From: Rhizopus arrhizus | Lineage: Eukaryota > Mucoromycota > Mucoromycetes > Mucorales > Rhizopodaceae | Direction: 5' to 3' | NCBI GenBank assembly: GCA_024220505.1 | Contig: JAKZZE010000003.1 | Span: 682,001 to 746,000, forward strand | DNA: 64,000 nt | Shown: one piece after another, positions 52,108-62,996 of the stretch | Layout of the letters: each line of letters opens with the position of its first letter | Position numbering within the stretch: the stretch's first letter is position 1 | Position numbers and translations under genes: made by a program | Notes under the pieces: generated by a model | Database searches by the model: none | The model's input: the letters and a program-made list of their open reading frames with translations, nothing else | What the model was told of the DNA's origin: nothing

Positions 52108-52501
52108 ATATAAATAAGATGAATATTTTTAACCAAATAACAGACATTCAATAAACAAAATCTTCTTGCGCTTAAAAGCAATTGTTTCTTATTGGGTCAC
52201 AAACACCTTTTCTTTTCTTTTTATCTTTACTTATTCTTTCTGATCTGATACCTGAATTATCACGAATCAAGAAAGATCCCTTTTATTTTTATCTTTTATT
52301 AAACAATCTTACTCCTAACCTTATTGATCTATAAAGATCTGGTGGTCACTACTTAAAACCAAATTACTTTATCAAAAGAACTGTTAAACGTTCAATCAAG
52401 TTAATCAAACTCAAGTCATTCAAGGCTTCAAACTTCAAACTAAACAAATCTACATCACTTTAACACAATCCAAATCCCAAGTACTAACAAGTTACAACAC
52501 A
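52108..52501 (+). repeat. LTR fragment D
   Basis: Starts inside a TATA-box region (ATATAAATAAG) and contains AATAAAC, TTGATCTATAAAGATC and TGGTGGTCAC near 52333. Ends about ACAACACA. A related but distinct LTR missing its U3 start. Confidence 0.65.
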
Positions 52502-53080
52502 ATGCAGCAAACTTTTGCAGCATTTGACTTTTCTCTCTCCAACTAATTCAAATCCAGGAAAATACAAACAAATACGTATGAATACAGATAAATCCAGAAA
52601 AATACAAAAAAATACAGAATATCCACAAAATCATCAAAAACAGTATATAATCAGAAAAGCCAAAAACATATAAATAACTTCAATATTTCTTATACTCTTG
52701 ACTTACTTACTTACTTACTTCACTTTTAACTTTTGTTTTACTTCACTTATTTACTTTACTTTTTGATTATTTTAATAAATATCATACAAAGTAAATCTCT
52801 TTTGTTTTTCTTTTATTTTATCTAATATCAAGAACAAGAAGTCCCTTGAAGCAAATACACTTCATTGTAATCCCTTTTTTTTTATCTTTTTACTTTATTT
52901 TATTCACAACAGTTTGATCTACTTAACAAGATCTGGTGGTCACTTATTACAAGCGAACTTATATTCAAATTATTACTACTTTTGGAACCAAACTCTATAC
53001 GAAACTTTGGTCTCACATCAAGAATCTTATAAAACAAACCTATTTTATACTATATAAACCTTACAAAATCCAATCTCACA
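52502..53080 (+). repeat. LTR E, nearly complete
   Basis: About 580 bp ending CTCACA at 53080. Contains CATATAAATAAC, AATAAATATC, the GATCTACTTAACAAGATC stem-loop and TGGTGGTCAC near 52935. It is followed directly by base 71 of a C LTR, as if E had been inserted there. Confidence 0.68.
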
Positions 53081-53469
53081 GTGCATTAAAATCAAGGCAT
53101 GCTTTAAATTTAAAGCATATTAAAAATTCATAAAAAGTATAAAAACAGTTATTTTATTTACTTCTGACATACTTTACTACTTTTTATTCTGAAATAAATA
53201 TCATTAAAAGCAAATCTCTTTTATTATTATTATTTTACTAAATATCAAGAATAAGTCAAGTCCCTTGAAGCCAAATATCTTCATTGTAACTCTATTAAAT
53301 CACACATCAAGCTATTATTATCTTTACATCAAGACTGATCTACTTTAAAAACAAGATCTGGTGGTCACTCCTATCAAGAAAATACCCAAATATAACTTTA
53401 CTTTATATTCAAAATCACTCTAAACTCTCAATAAATACACAAGGCCTAAATAGAAAACAAGCTATTACA
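53081..53469 (+). repeat. Outer C-family LTR fragment (last 389 bp)
   Basis: Matches C LTR positions 71 to the end, including the 5-bp stretch shared with the 5' LTR. Followed by CTAC, the same four bases that precede the 5' LTR at 28607, so it is the true right edge of the C insertion. Confidence 0.85.
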
Positions 53470-53724
53470 CTACTTTTGGTATGTTACATTAAACTTCCTT
53501 TTTGACCTCTCAAATGGCTATATATCAACCGCAGCTCAACAGAAGTATAAACCGCAGTATATTACTACATACTTAACCTAATAGAATCATATCCGCAGCA
53601 TATAGAAATTGTATAAATAGTCCTATTGTCAATTAAATAAAGAGAGATCAGTTAACTACTTTTATTCACATTATATATTGGTTATTTTCCATAAAAAGGA
53701 CTCTTTGTGATCAACCACGACAAG

Positions 53725-53994
53725 TGTCATGTCTTTTATTTTCTAAATTTGGCAATGTTACAATTCGTTCCTTATCAAGACTTTTGTACGAGTTACTGAA
53801 GATGACTCATGAAGTAGACAATAATGAACTTCCATCATGACTCACAAAATATAACTATTACTGTAAATAATTCACTTTGTAAAATAATATAAATACTCTT
53901 AGAATTTGAATATCAATAAACATCATCTAATTACCGAATAATCTAAAGTCTTATTTTCATATCTTAAAAGTAAATTACAAGAACAAGCACGACA
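53725..53994 (+). repeat. 5' LTR of element H
   Basis: Contains AATATAAATACTC and AATAAACATC. Lacks the TGGTGGTCAC module of the A/B/C family. Confidence 0.92.
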
Positions 53995-54047
53995 ATTGGT
54001 AGCATCTGTTGTAGTCAAATAATTTACAACAGACATAATATAAGTTT

Positions 54048-55776
54048 ATGCCAAATAATAGTTTATCACAACAACAAAGGACATTTGAAATAGAAGAAAG
54101 AACACAGGAGTTACTTAAGCCTGAATTAAAAAGCAAATTTATATCTTATCGACAAACCCTGACATTTCCGGAAGATCAACGCAAACAATTGAACAGATTA
54201 CAATCCATATACATAGAACGAGAAGCAGAAAAACTAGCAAAAGAATTTATATCTCATAACAACAAGCAATTAATAAATAAAGAAGACAACATGGACTCCA
54301 ATAACTTGAATATGCAAGATCTAGCACAGTTGATAGCTTCAGCTGTTGCAACAGCAATAAATAACAAACCTGAAAACAACCAAAACAGTGTACGTATTCC
54401 AATTCCCTCTACCTATGGTGGTGAAAGAAGTGCTGCTGTAATCAATCTATGGGTACAAGAAGTTGAACGCTACCTCAGCTTCTATAATGTACATCCGAAC
54501 CGGTGGATTTCATATGCAGTAACTTTACTTAAAGGAAGGTCTCAAAAATGGTGGAATCATTTGATTCAGAAACAAGAAGAACCGCAAACATGGGAACAAT
54601 TCAAGCAAGCTTTGGAGTATGCATTCAAACCTACGTATTCTGAGCAAAACGCAAGAGACAGACTAGCGAACATCAGACAAACTTCTTCAGTATCAGAATA
54701 TGTTGATGAATTTCAAGATATATTGTTAGACTTGCCGAGAGTATCTGACGATGAGGCGCTAGACCGGTTTATCCGTGGGTTAAGAGATAAAACAAGAATA
54801 CACGTTATAACCAGAGAACCTCGATCACTTGAAGAATCCATTAGATATGCTATATCATATGACAGCGCTCAACAAAGTGGAACAATTATTCCTCAAAGAA
54901 AATTTGAAGAGAATCCCAATGATCCAATGGACTTGTCAGCCTTGGTACATCAGATAAACGCGATGATACGAACCAGTGGTAACAACAGCCGTTACGATCA
55001 ACAAGACAGAAGAAATACAAGATTCAACAGAAGAAACAACATTATTTGTCATTGGTGTAGCAAACCTGGACATGTAGTAGCAGAATGTAGAACAAGATTG
55101 AGAGAAATTAGAGATTTTGAACAAAGCATGTTGAAACAAAACAAACACAACAATCGTAACAAGGCATTTGGGCAAAATCAAGTTTACAATGCTGACCTGA
55201 TTGATATTGAATCAAGTAATAATCGTGCTATAACCAAACAAAATAGTGATGCGTCTTTTTTTGATAGTGTCAATAAAGATTCCTTACTTGATCTTTCTCC
55301 TTACTCCTTTGACTTTTCTAATGATCGAAACTTTCTAATGAATGCAACTTCTGTTAACACTATGTTACCCACTTACGAAATTTACATTCAAGGACAACCT
55401 TACTATGCATTGATTGACAGTGGTGCCAGCGCTAATTACATTCATCCCAAAATCATCAAGTTTGCAGATTCCTTTCGTACCGTTAATAACCAAGCTGTAG
55501 AAACTGCAAATGGAGAACAAACAATGATCACTGGTGAAGCTACATGTACAATGAAAGTCAAAGGAGAAGGTAAGGACTTTATTGACACATTCAAAGCCTT
55601 TGTTTTCGAGTCAAAGTTTGATGTCATTCTTGGTAATGAATGGTTAAAAAGGGTAAAGCCTCGACCAGACTGGTTTGAAAGTACGTGGACTGTTACATTG
55701 CATGACTTCTCTATGGTGGTAATGGAACCTAGCAAGAACAATCACAAGATAAAATCGAACAATGAAAAAGTCAATA
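54048..55776 (+). pseudogene. Gag and protease of element H, cut by Tc1
   Basis: 576 codons before the insert. Gag core at ~115-290 (VRIPIPSTYGGERSAAVINL, YAVTLLKGRSQKWWNHLI, VDEFQDILLDLPRVSDDEA). CCHC zinc knuckle CHWCSKPGHVVAEC near residue 335. Protease ALIDSGASANYIHP near residue 455 (normal DSGA) and VILGNEWLKRV. Past 55776 the frame runs into the Tc1 inverted repeat. Removing the Tc1 element with one TA puts this frame in register with pol at 57385. So H was a single polyprotein without frameshifting, unlike A, B and C. Confidence 0.9.
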
Positions 55777-57380
55777 CAGTAAGGGACAAAATCAGTCCGT
55801 TTTTTGGTTTTTTCGCAATGCCTCGCCGGGAATTAAACTTAGGGCTTCGCTTTGCTGACGAAACATTTGCACGCAAGCTAGACAAAATTATTGGTGTAAC
55901 CTAATTGCTTCTACCACCATTTTCTCTGTAGTTATGGCGGAAAAAGTGATTTTCCGTGATTGTTGCTAACGCCCGATTTTGCATTAGACACCATATCTCC
56001 AGAAACAGTCACTGGACTGACTTGAGATTTAGTTTGGTACGTCTTATGACGTCATTGAACGCTAACGTGTTCTCATATTTTAGCTTCTTTTATTTTTTTA
56101 CATTTTTTCTTTTTCCTCATTTACCTCATCTCAGATTAGCCAAACACGCCATGACAGCAAAGAATGCCGACAAACATGCCCAAATTGAAAACATGTTGAA
56201 CCACTCCATTCCATGGGATGTAATTAAAAAAAAAAGTAGGCTGTGGAAAGTCCATGATTCGAAGAATTTCAAGGAAAACCAAGTTGCAGTCAAAAAATAG
56301 CGCGGGTAGACATCGTTTACTCACACCTAGGGAGGAAACCAAAGCAGCTAGAGACATAAGACTTGGCTTATCTAAAAGCGCAGCCGATGCTTCCTTTGGC
56401 GTTAAAAAACCAGATCAAATGGTCAATCCAAAAACAATTGCTCGTACTTTGAAACGCAAAGGTCTAAAATCGACTAAGAAAAAGACGGCACTTCCACTTA
56501 ATAATGACAAGCAAAAGGCACGATATGATTGGGCAAAGGCTCATAAAGACTGGTCCGAGACTGATTGGGAACGCGTTGTCTTTTCTGATGAGACAAAGAT
56601 CCAAAAAAGAGGGTCTAATGGCCTAGAATACGCTTGGAAAGAGGATAATGCACCTTATCGAGACCATCACTACAAAAAGAAACATGCTTATGGAGGAGGC
56701 GGGATCATGCTTTGGAGTTGCATAACTATACATGGAGGGGGCTACATGTCCTGGCTACAAAGTAATGTAAATGGTGAGCTATACACGTCAGTACTTGAGG
56801 AGGAATACAAGGAGACATTGAAGTATTATGGCCTGCAAAGTAAGGACATGATCTTTCAACAAGATAATGCAAGCATCCATTGTGCTTCAGCTCCTTCAAA
56901 ATGGTTCCAAAAGAACAAGATTAAGCTCCTGAGTTGGCCAGCATACTCCCCTGACCTTAACCCAATTGAAAATGCATGGGCCATGCTTAAAAAGAAGGAA
57001 CAGATGACAAGACCACCTTCTTCTGTGGTTGAGACTGACCAAGCATTTTTTGACCGGGTTTCGAAGATTTGGTATGACCTAGCAACTCCAGAGTACTGTA
57101 GAAACCTTATTCACTCTATGCCCCGTCGAGTTCGGGACGTAATCCAGCGTAAGGGCCGCGATACCAAGTACTAATCGAAATTCAAAAAAATAAAAATACA
57201 TTATTTTCAATATATCTTCTTATAACATGGCGGAAAATAAAAAATACCATTTCCGACAAATATTGTCAACTTTGTTGAAGGAAGAGACAAATTTGTCGTC
57301 AGCAAAGCAGAGCTCTAAGCTTAATTCCCGGCGAGGCATTGCGAAAAAACCAAAAAACGGACTGATTTTGTCCCTTACTG
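55777..57380 (+). mobile_element. Tc1 element, second copy, in element H
   Basis: 1604 bp between TA duplications (55775-55776, 57381-57382), inverted ends CAGTAAGGGACAAAATCAG. Nearly identical to 11643-13245 but one A longer in a run near 56225-56234. Confidence 0.95.
56151..57174 (+). pseudogene. Tc1 transposase, frameshifted copy
   Basis: Same protein as at 11849-12871, with all three catalytic blocks (VVFSDETKIQ, IFQQDNASIH, SPDLNPIENAW) intact downstream. A ten-A run, nine in the other copy, shifts the frame after DVIKKK. A residual frame from 56254 lacks the first DNA-binding helices. It could also be a homopolymer sequencing error. Confidence 0.85.
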
Positions 57381-57382
57381 TA

Positions 57383-60303
57383 CAATGATCACTGCCAAAC
57401 AATTGGATAGATTATTCAAGACAAATCAGATAAAAGAATGCTATTTGGCACATGTATCAACAGATGGAACAAAAACTACATACTTAAACCATGTTGAAGA
57501 CATTGATGTTTCTTGGGCTGCAGAATTTAGTAAAGAATTCCCAGATGTCTTCAAAGGTCATATCTCTGGTCTACCTCCAATGCGTGACACTCAAGAAATC
57601 ATTGTAACAAAACCTGATGCTGTACCTGTTTCAAGACCTCCATACAAAATGTCACCTTTGGAATTGACTGAATTACGTAAACAACTGGATGAATTGTTAC
57701 AAAAAGGATTGATAGAACCTTGCGCTTCCGAATGGTCAAACCCTGTGCTATTTGTGAGAAAGCCAAATGGTGATCTGCGTATGTGTTGTGACTATCGAAT
57801 GCTGAATAAGGTGACGCTCAAGCAAAAGATCCAATTACCTCATATAGATGAATGTCTAGAACGCTTACACAATGCTAAACATTTCACCTCCTTGGATTTA
57901 ACAAATGGTTTTCATCAACAGCGGTTATCAGAGGCTGATTCTATCAAAACTGCTATTAGTACAAGATATGGTCAATTCTGTTGGAAAGTAGTTCCTTTTG
58001 GTCTTTCGAATAGTGGTCCTGCATTTCAAAAAATGATGAACTCAGTGTTAGCTGATTACATTGACAAATTTGTGATGGTTTACTTGGATGATATCTTGAT
58101 ATTTTCCACTGGAGATGAAGAACAGCACAAAGAACACGTCAGACTAGTATTAAAGAAACTCGATGAAGCTAAACTTATTATCAATAAGAAAAAATGTCGT
58201 TTCAACAGAAAAGAACTAACTTTTCTTGGCTTTAATATTAGCGCAGAGGGGATCAAACCGGCTCCTGAAAAAGTCAAGGCTGTCCTATCTTGGCCTGCTC
58301 CTACCAACGTACAACAAGTCAGACAGTTTATAGGTCTTGCCCAACATTATCGACGATTTATCTCTGGATTTGCTGGTATTTCTGCTTCTCTGACAAATCT
58401 CACGCAGGGATCGGGTCCCAAACGTCGTGCTATTTCATGGACAGAAGAATGTCAAAAAAGTTTCGACTTGATTAAGAAGAAATTGGCAACTGCTCCTGTA
58501 CTAGCAACTCCTGATATGGAAAAACCTTTTCGAATTGAGTGCGATGCAAGTGACTTTGCTATTGGTGCTGTTCTGCTGCAAGAAGAAAATGGTATATGGA
58601 AACCTTTAGCCTTTGAATCCAAGAAGCTATCACATGCAGAGAGAAACTATCCTGCTCAAGAGAGAGAACTACTTAGTATCTTATATGCATTAAGGACGTG
58701 GAGATGTTTTGTTGAAGGTAATGAGTATCAAGTATTTACAGACCATCTACCTTTAAAATACTTGCGATCACAGAATAAACCCACTCCAAGACTAGTGCGA
58801 TGGCTCAGTGAAATTGAATTGTATGATCCTGAGATATTATACAAACCTGGTGCGGATAATCATGTGCCTGATCTACTTTCAAGAAGAGATGGAGTAGATT
58901 CCAAACCAGAAGAACAATCAATACAACCTCGTTACTTATATCATATTTCTGCTGCTATCAAGTCATTACCCATCCTCGATCAAGATCCCATACAAGACTG
59001 GCCTTTACACTACTTATCTGCTCCAGAAAAATGGCCGAACAAAATTTCTAAAGAACTAGCAAAAATAAAACATCAATTTGTGATCAAAGATAATCAAGTT
59101 TATCGCAAAGAGAGGATTCCAAAGACAGACGAATATGTTGAGCTCAAGTTTGTTCCTTTTGCTAGACGTGCTGATATGGTAGATAGCTTTCATGTGGGAT
59201 ATGGTCATTCTGGTCAAACAAATGTCTATAGTCTAATGAAATCAAGAGTATGGTGGCCAAAAATGCAAAATGACATTAGTGCTTGGATATCAAAGTGTCC
59301 TCAATGTCAACTATCCAGATCTTCAGACAAAATCAAACATCATGCTCCTATGAAGCCGTTAGATGTACCTCCTGTTTTCTCAAGGTGGCATCTTGATTTC
59401 ATTGGTGAATTACCTTTAACAAAAAATGGCAATAAATGGATTCTTATGGCAGTTGACTACACAACCAATTGGCCCATCGCTCGAGCAATTCAAAATGCTA
59501 CTGGTGAAGAAATAGTCAAATTTATATATGAAGAAATCGTTTTGCGCTTTGGATGCCCTGATGAAATTCTGACTGACCGAGGCGCTAATTTCATGTCTAA
59601 GGTGGTCAAGCAATATATTACAAAAATCAAATCCAAACACAATTTGACTAGTGCTTTCCACCCAAGATCTAATGGAAAATGTGAAAGACTTAATCAAACA
59701 TTTAAGAAAATGTTAACAAAATACGTCAATGGTGATATACATAGCTGGGACGATTATATAGATGCTGCTCTTTTTGCTTGCCGAATTCGGAAGCATGCGA
59801 CAACGAAATTTAGTCCGTTCTTTCTGACTTATGGTGTTGAACCTCGAATACCTGGTGACCATCATCGTCCGTTTATTAGTGAATTCACAGAACAAGATCA
59901 AGAAATCATCTCAAAAGATGCTATAACTCATTTACACAAATTACGTGAAAAACGATACCTAGCAGAAGAAAGATTAAGAAGACAAGCAAAAATTGACAAA
60001 TCTCGCTGGGACTCTCTATTAGATGGACATAACGCTCAAATGTTTGAAGTCGGTGATTATGTATTGTTGAGACATGAAAACAAAAAAGGTCTAGAATTTA
60101 ATTGGATGGGTCCTTACAAAATACTCAAGCGTAATATGGATTTCAATACGTATCAAATACAAGAAGTTGATGGAAAAATTTATCAATCATGGGTTCACAC
60201 CGATCGTCTACATCCAGTTAAATACGTTGGCTCATCAATTGACAAATCATGGTATATACCGCGAATGGCTAGAGCTGATTCTGAAGCAAAGATGGATAAC
60301 TAA
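57383..60303 (+). pseudogene. RT, RNase H and integrase of element H (cut from Gag)
   Basis: 972 codons. RT: SRPPYKMSPLELTELRKQL, EWSNPVLFVRKPNGDLRMC, FTSLDLTNGFHQQ, VPFGLSNSGPAFQ, MVYLDDILIFS near 58080. RNase H: ECDASDFAIGAVLLQ, TDHLPLKYLR. Integrase zinc region HVGYGHSGQTNVYSL and CPQCQLS; DDE blocks WHLDFIGELPL, ILTDRGANFMS, FHPRSNGKCERLNQTF; GPY motif FNWMGPYKILK; no chromodomain. The frame is intact and in register with Gag apart from the Tc1 insert. An ATG at 57385 is fortuitous. Confidence 0.92.
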
Positions 60304-60368
60304 ATTTTTTTTCTCTCTCTCTGGTATCTGGTTGCTAAGGGTCTATCAACACTTTGGAAAGGGGATAT

Positions 60369-60638
60369 TGTCATGTCTTTTATTTTCTAAATTTGGCAAT
60401 GTTACAATTCGTTCCTTATCAAGACTTTTGTACGAGTTACTGAAGATGACTCATGAAGTAGACAATAATGAACTTCCATCATGACTCACAAAATATAACT
60501 ATTACTGTAAATAATTCACTTTGTAAAATAATATAAATACTCTTAGAATTTGAATATCAATAAACATCATCTAATTACCGAATAATCTAAAGTCTTATTT
60601 TCATATCTTAAAAGTAAATTACAAGAACAAGCACGACA
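60369..60638 (+). repeat. 3' LTR of element H
   Basis: Identical by eye to 53725-53994. Preceded by the purine tract GGAAAGGGGAT. Confidence 0.92.
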
Positions 60639-60644
60639 GGAGTC

Positions 60645-61181
60645 GTGTCACATCTTTTGATTCTACTTTTGGTGTAACACACACAATGGGAAAATATTAA
60701 AAAATTGTACTGTTGTAATTTTCGTTGTTGCTTCAATGGCTTGTAAGAGTTAATGGTTTTGAAATAGAGTAAAGTTAATGAAAATGGATAGTGTAACAAA
60801 GAAGCTAAAAAACGAAAAAAGTCAAAAAAATGAAAAAAGTCAAGAAAATGAAAAAAGTCAAAAAAATGAAAAAAGTCAAAAAGAAAAAAAAAATTTACAG
60901 CATATAAATATCCTAACCATTTAGTCAAAGAAAAAGGACAGTACAGTTCTACTCATATATTTTATTATATATTTTATTCAATAAACAGGCAACCTTCTCA
61001 TAAAAAGTTCCTGATCCCTTTATTTTTTTTTTATCTTTACATTTTACTTACTTATATTTGATCTTACATAAAAGATCTGGTGGTCACTACAGTACCTTAC
61101 TTTGAAATTTCAAGAAAAACTTCTATATAAAGCACTCAATAAACCCACAAGGTTACAAAATAACAATAGAAAAATAAGAGT
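60645..61181 (+). repeat. LTR F (related to element A), end unclear
   Basis: Starts at TGTCACATC (60645) or TGTAACACAC (60673). Contains GCATATAAATATCC, AATAAACAGGCAACC as in the A LTR, TGATCTTACATAAAAGATC and TGGTGGTCAC near 61078. The right side abuts an LTR in the opposite orientation. A GAAAAAAGTCAAAAAAAT-type tandem repeat lies at 60800-60890. Confidence 0.6.
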
Positions 61182-61681
61182 TGGGTAGAGTATTGATATT
61201 AGGTTCGCTTGTAAGTGACCACCAGATCTTGTTAAGTAGATCAAACTTGTTTTATATTCAGATAACTTGATAAGAGTATTAAAAGGATTTACAATGAAGA
61301 TAATTGGCTTCAAGGGACTTGTCTTGCTTGTATTTTAAGAGTGTTATATCAAAAGATTCAGAGATAAGGATACTTGGTTTATTGATAAAATATGTTTATA
61401 TTGTTAAGAGAAGTAAAGTCAAGAAAAAAGTAAGTCAAGATAAGTAAAGTCAAAAGAATAAAAAGCTGGGCTTTTTATAGGCAAAAATATAAAATTCAAT
61501 TTTTACAAAATGTAAAAATATCAAAAGGTAAAAAAAATATCAAAAGGTTAAAAAAATATCAAAAGGTTAAAAATTTGTCAAATAGGAAAAATAATGACAA
61601 TTTGTAAAGTGATTTACAAAACGTCAAAAATTAAAGCTTGAAAGAAGTTTCGGAGTTCAAATCTTCATAATCATAGCTACA
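61182..61681 (-). repeat. 3' LTR of element G
   Basis: Minus strand: TGTAGCTATG at 61681, stem-loop and TGGTGGTCAC near 61225, ending about CTACCCA at 61182. A/B/C-type layout: it follows GGGAGGGCATC, and the ORF3 tail lies in its first 51 nt. Contains repeats of ATCAAAAGGTTAAAAAA near 61520-61570. Confidence 0.65.
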
Positions 61682-62401
61682 GATGCCCTCCCTGGCAGAA
61701 AGTTCGTCCTCGAGCATGTCAATCTTACCCCAATTATCTAATTTTTTAATTTTTCTTTGAAGTGTCTTGTACAAGTCATAGTCTGTCAACAAATTTCTTA
61801 GATATTCATTTTGATTGGCTTGATACAATTGGATTCCTCGTTCCGTAGTTGGTTGATTAAACTTGAAATGACTCCATTCAACGACGTCCTCAGCAAAATG
61901 TTTAATAAGTCGCTGCTTCGTTTTTTCAATTTTTCCTTGTTCTTGATGCAAGCTAACAAACTTAGCATATTCCTCCTTAATACAATTTTCATACAATACA
62001 ACTGTTGATTTTTCAGCTAAACGTTTACTTTTTTGATCAGAACTTTCACCCGGCAAACTAATCGCATCAGGATTATACTCCTCTTTCTCGGCATCATAAC
62101 ATTCTACTTCTATTTGTATCCTATTTGCCACAGATACAATATACGTCTCTTTATCAACAACCTCATCGTGAACCAAAAATTCAATGTTTGTAAGACCTTG
62201 GTCCCTTTCCATTATGTCCAAATAGGTTCGCAGAGATTCTTTTAACTTGGTCATTCCGTATTTCATATAAAGAGGTTTAAAATAATTTTGCAACATTCCC
62301 TTGAGATAGTCAGTAGCAAAACCACTTCCCTGGTCCTGAATGTCTTGTATCATTCTGTTTACTGTGTTTGAAGCTTGTTCCTTGAGATAGTCGCGATTCA
62401 T
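61631..62401 (-). CDS. ORF3 of truncated element G
   Basis: 256 residues from the ATG at 62401, preceded by an A-rich leader; an upstream in-frame ATG at 62467 is less likely. Conserved block HFAEDVVEWSHFKFNQPTT, then LLTDYDLYKTLQRKIKKLDN, then LEDELSAREGIC, and a tail of ~17 residues inside the LTR. Gag, pol and integrase are missing upstream. That ORF3 is still open in a truncated element suggests a recent loss. Confidence 0.8.
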   Translation of the reverse strand: MNRDYLKEQASNTVNRMIQDIQDQGSGFATDYLKGMLQNYFKPLYMKYGMTKLKESLRTYLDIMERDQGLTNIEFLVHDEVVDKETYIVSVANRIQIEVECYDAEKEEYNPDAISLPGESSDQKSKRLAEKSTVVLYENCIKEEYAKFVSLHQEQGKIEKTKQRLIKHFAEDVVEWSHFKFNQPTTERGIQLYQANQNEYLRNLLTDYDLYKTLQRKIKKLDNWGKIDMLEDELSAREGICSYDYEDLNSETSFKL

Positions 62402-62467
62402 CTTATTTTCCTTGTTTGGATTATTTTTTTTTGTTTTGCTGTTGAGAGTGGATACTGTTGTAAACAT

Positions 62468-62909
62468 AGTTATTTTCTATATGATATCAGTTGTATTAAA
62501 ATAAATAACGATACACAAAAGATTAAACTATGATTGAACAATTCCACACTTTTCCAAATTTAGAACAATAAGATCAATATCTGTCATCCTAGAGAGTCTA
62601 ATCAATTGTCAACCCCAAAAGTAATTAGATCAAAGTTAATTGACTGGTTATTATTTCTATTGTTTAACTTCAGATGCATATATTAGAACATCGACAAGCT
62701 TTAGCTTAATCATTGGTTCTTCAGCACGACATCGTGACCGAGTCTATATCTTTTATATCTACGCTCACAAAGAATATAAATAGATGCCAACTTTTTATCC
62801 ATAAAGCGGGGCCTTTTCGCAATATAAAGAAATCTGCAATAAAGAAGGATTTTAATTTTATATTGCTGCTATTGTTTTTTTGTTTAATTTTTTATTTAAT
62901 CTTGCGATT
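62468..62909. other. Unassigned AT-rich stretch
   Basis: No coding frame of interest. TATAAATAGATG near 62775 and AATAAAG near 62838 look LTR-like, but no boundaries or second copy were found. Confidence 0.3.
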
Positions 62910-62996
62910 AAAACAAGAGATGTTAACATTGCCAACTTCCTTTATCAAAAAGGGCTTTTCAACAACAAGCAACAATATAAGTTTGATATTCTTATA
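62910..62996 (-). mobile_element. Fragment of the CACTA right arm, third copy
   Basis: The reverse complement matches 14437-14515 of CACTA copy 1 (TATAAGAATATCAAAC through GTTGGCAATGTTAACATCTC) with small differences. The Tc1-like copy 3 entered at a TA within it. Confidence 0.7.

Larger units (their letters stand above)
28611..53469 (+). mobile_element. LTR element C (outer), with B and A nested in its 5' LTR
   Basis: 5' LTR is 28611-28621 plus 44537-44984 (459 bp), split by element B. The internal region is 44985-51653 and an LTR is at 51654-52107. Foreign LTR pieces D and E follow, then the last 389 bp of a C LTR end at 53469. CTAC flanks the outer edges. The outer two LTRs share a 5-bp stretch that the middle LTR (454 bp) lacks, so the middle LTR probably comes from a second C copy. 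All four cistrons of C are intact. Confidence 0.85.
28592..53722 (+). repeat. LTR K, split by the nested C/B/A insertion
   Basis: 28592-28610 (TGTCGCATTTTTATTCTAC) plus 53474-53722 (ending CCACGACA) form an LTR of ~268 bp. Its start and end resemble the LTR of element H (TGTCATG...GCACGACA, 270 bp), and TATAAATAG lies near 53616. Element C was inserted after base 19 with a CTAC duplication (28607-28610, 53470-53473). It lies 54 bp downstream of the tRNA gene. No flanking duplication for K itself was found. Confidence 0.55.
53725..60638 (+). mobile_element. Ty3-type element H, conventional gag-pol, split by Tc1
   Basis: LTRs 53725-53994 and 60369-60638, 270 bp each (TGTCATG...GCACGACA), identical by eye. 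Primer-binding-type TGGTAGCATCTG at 53997 and a purine tract GGAAAGGGGAT before the 3' LTR. One Gag-protease-RT-RNase H-integrase frame, broken only by a Tc1 element at 55777-57380. No flanking duplication (ACAAG versus GGAGT), so ends may have been shuffled. Confidence 0.9.

Noticed and set aside
61181..61184. TTGG as a right-hand target duplication for LTR F (left TTGG at 60669)
   Set aside because: F would then end AG instead of CA, and the bases overlap the end of the inverted LTR G, so the match may be chance.
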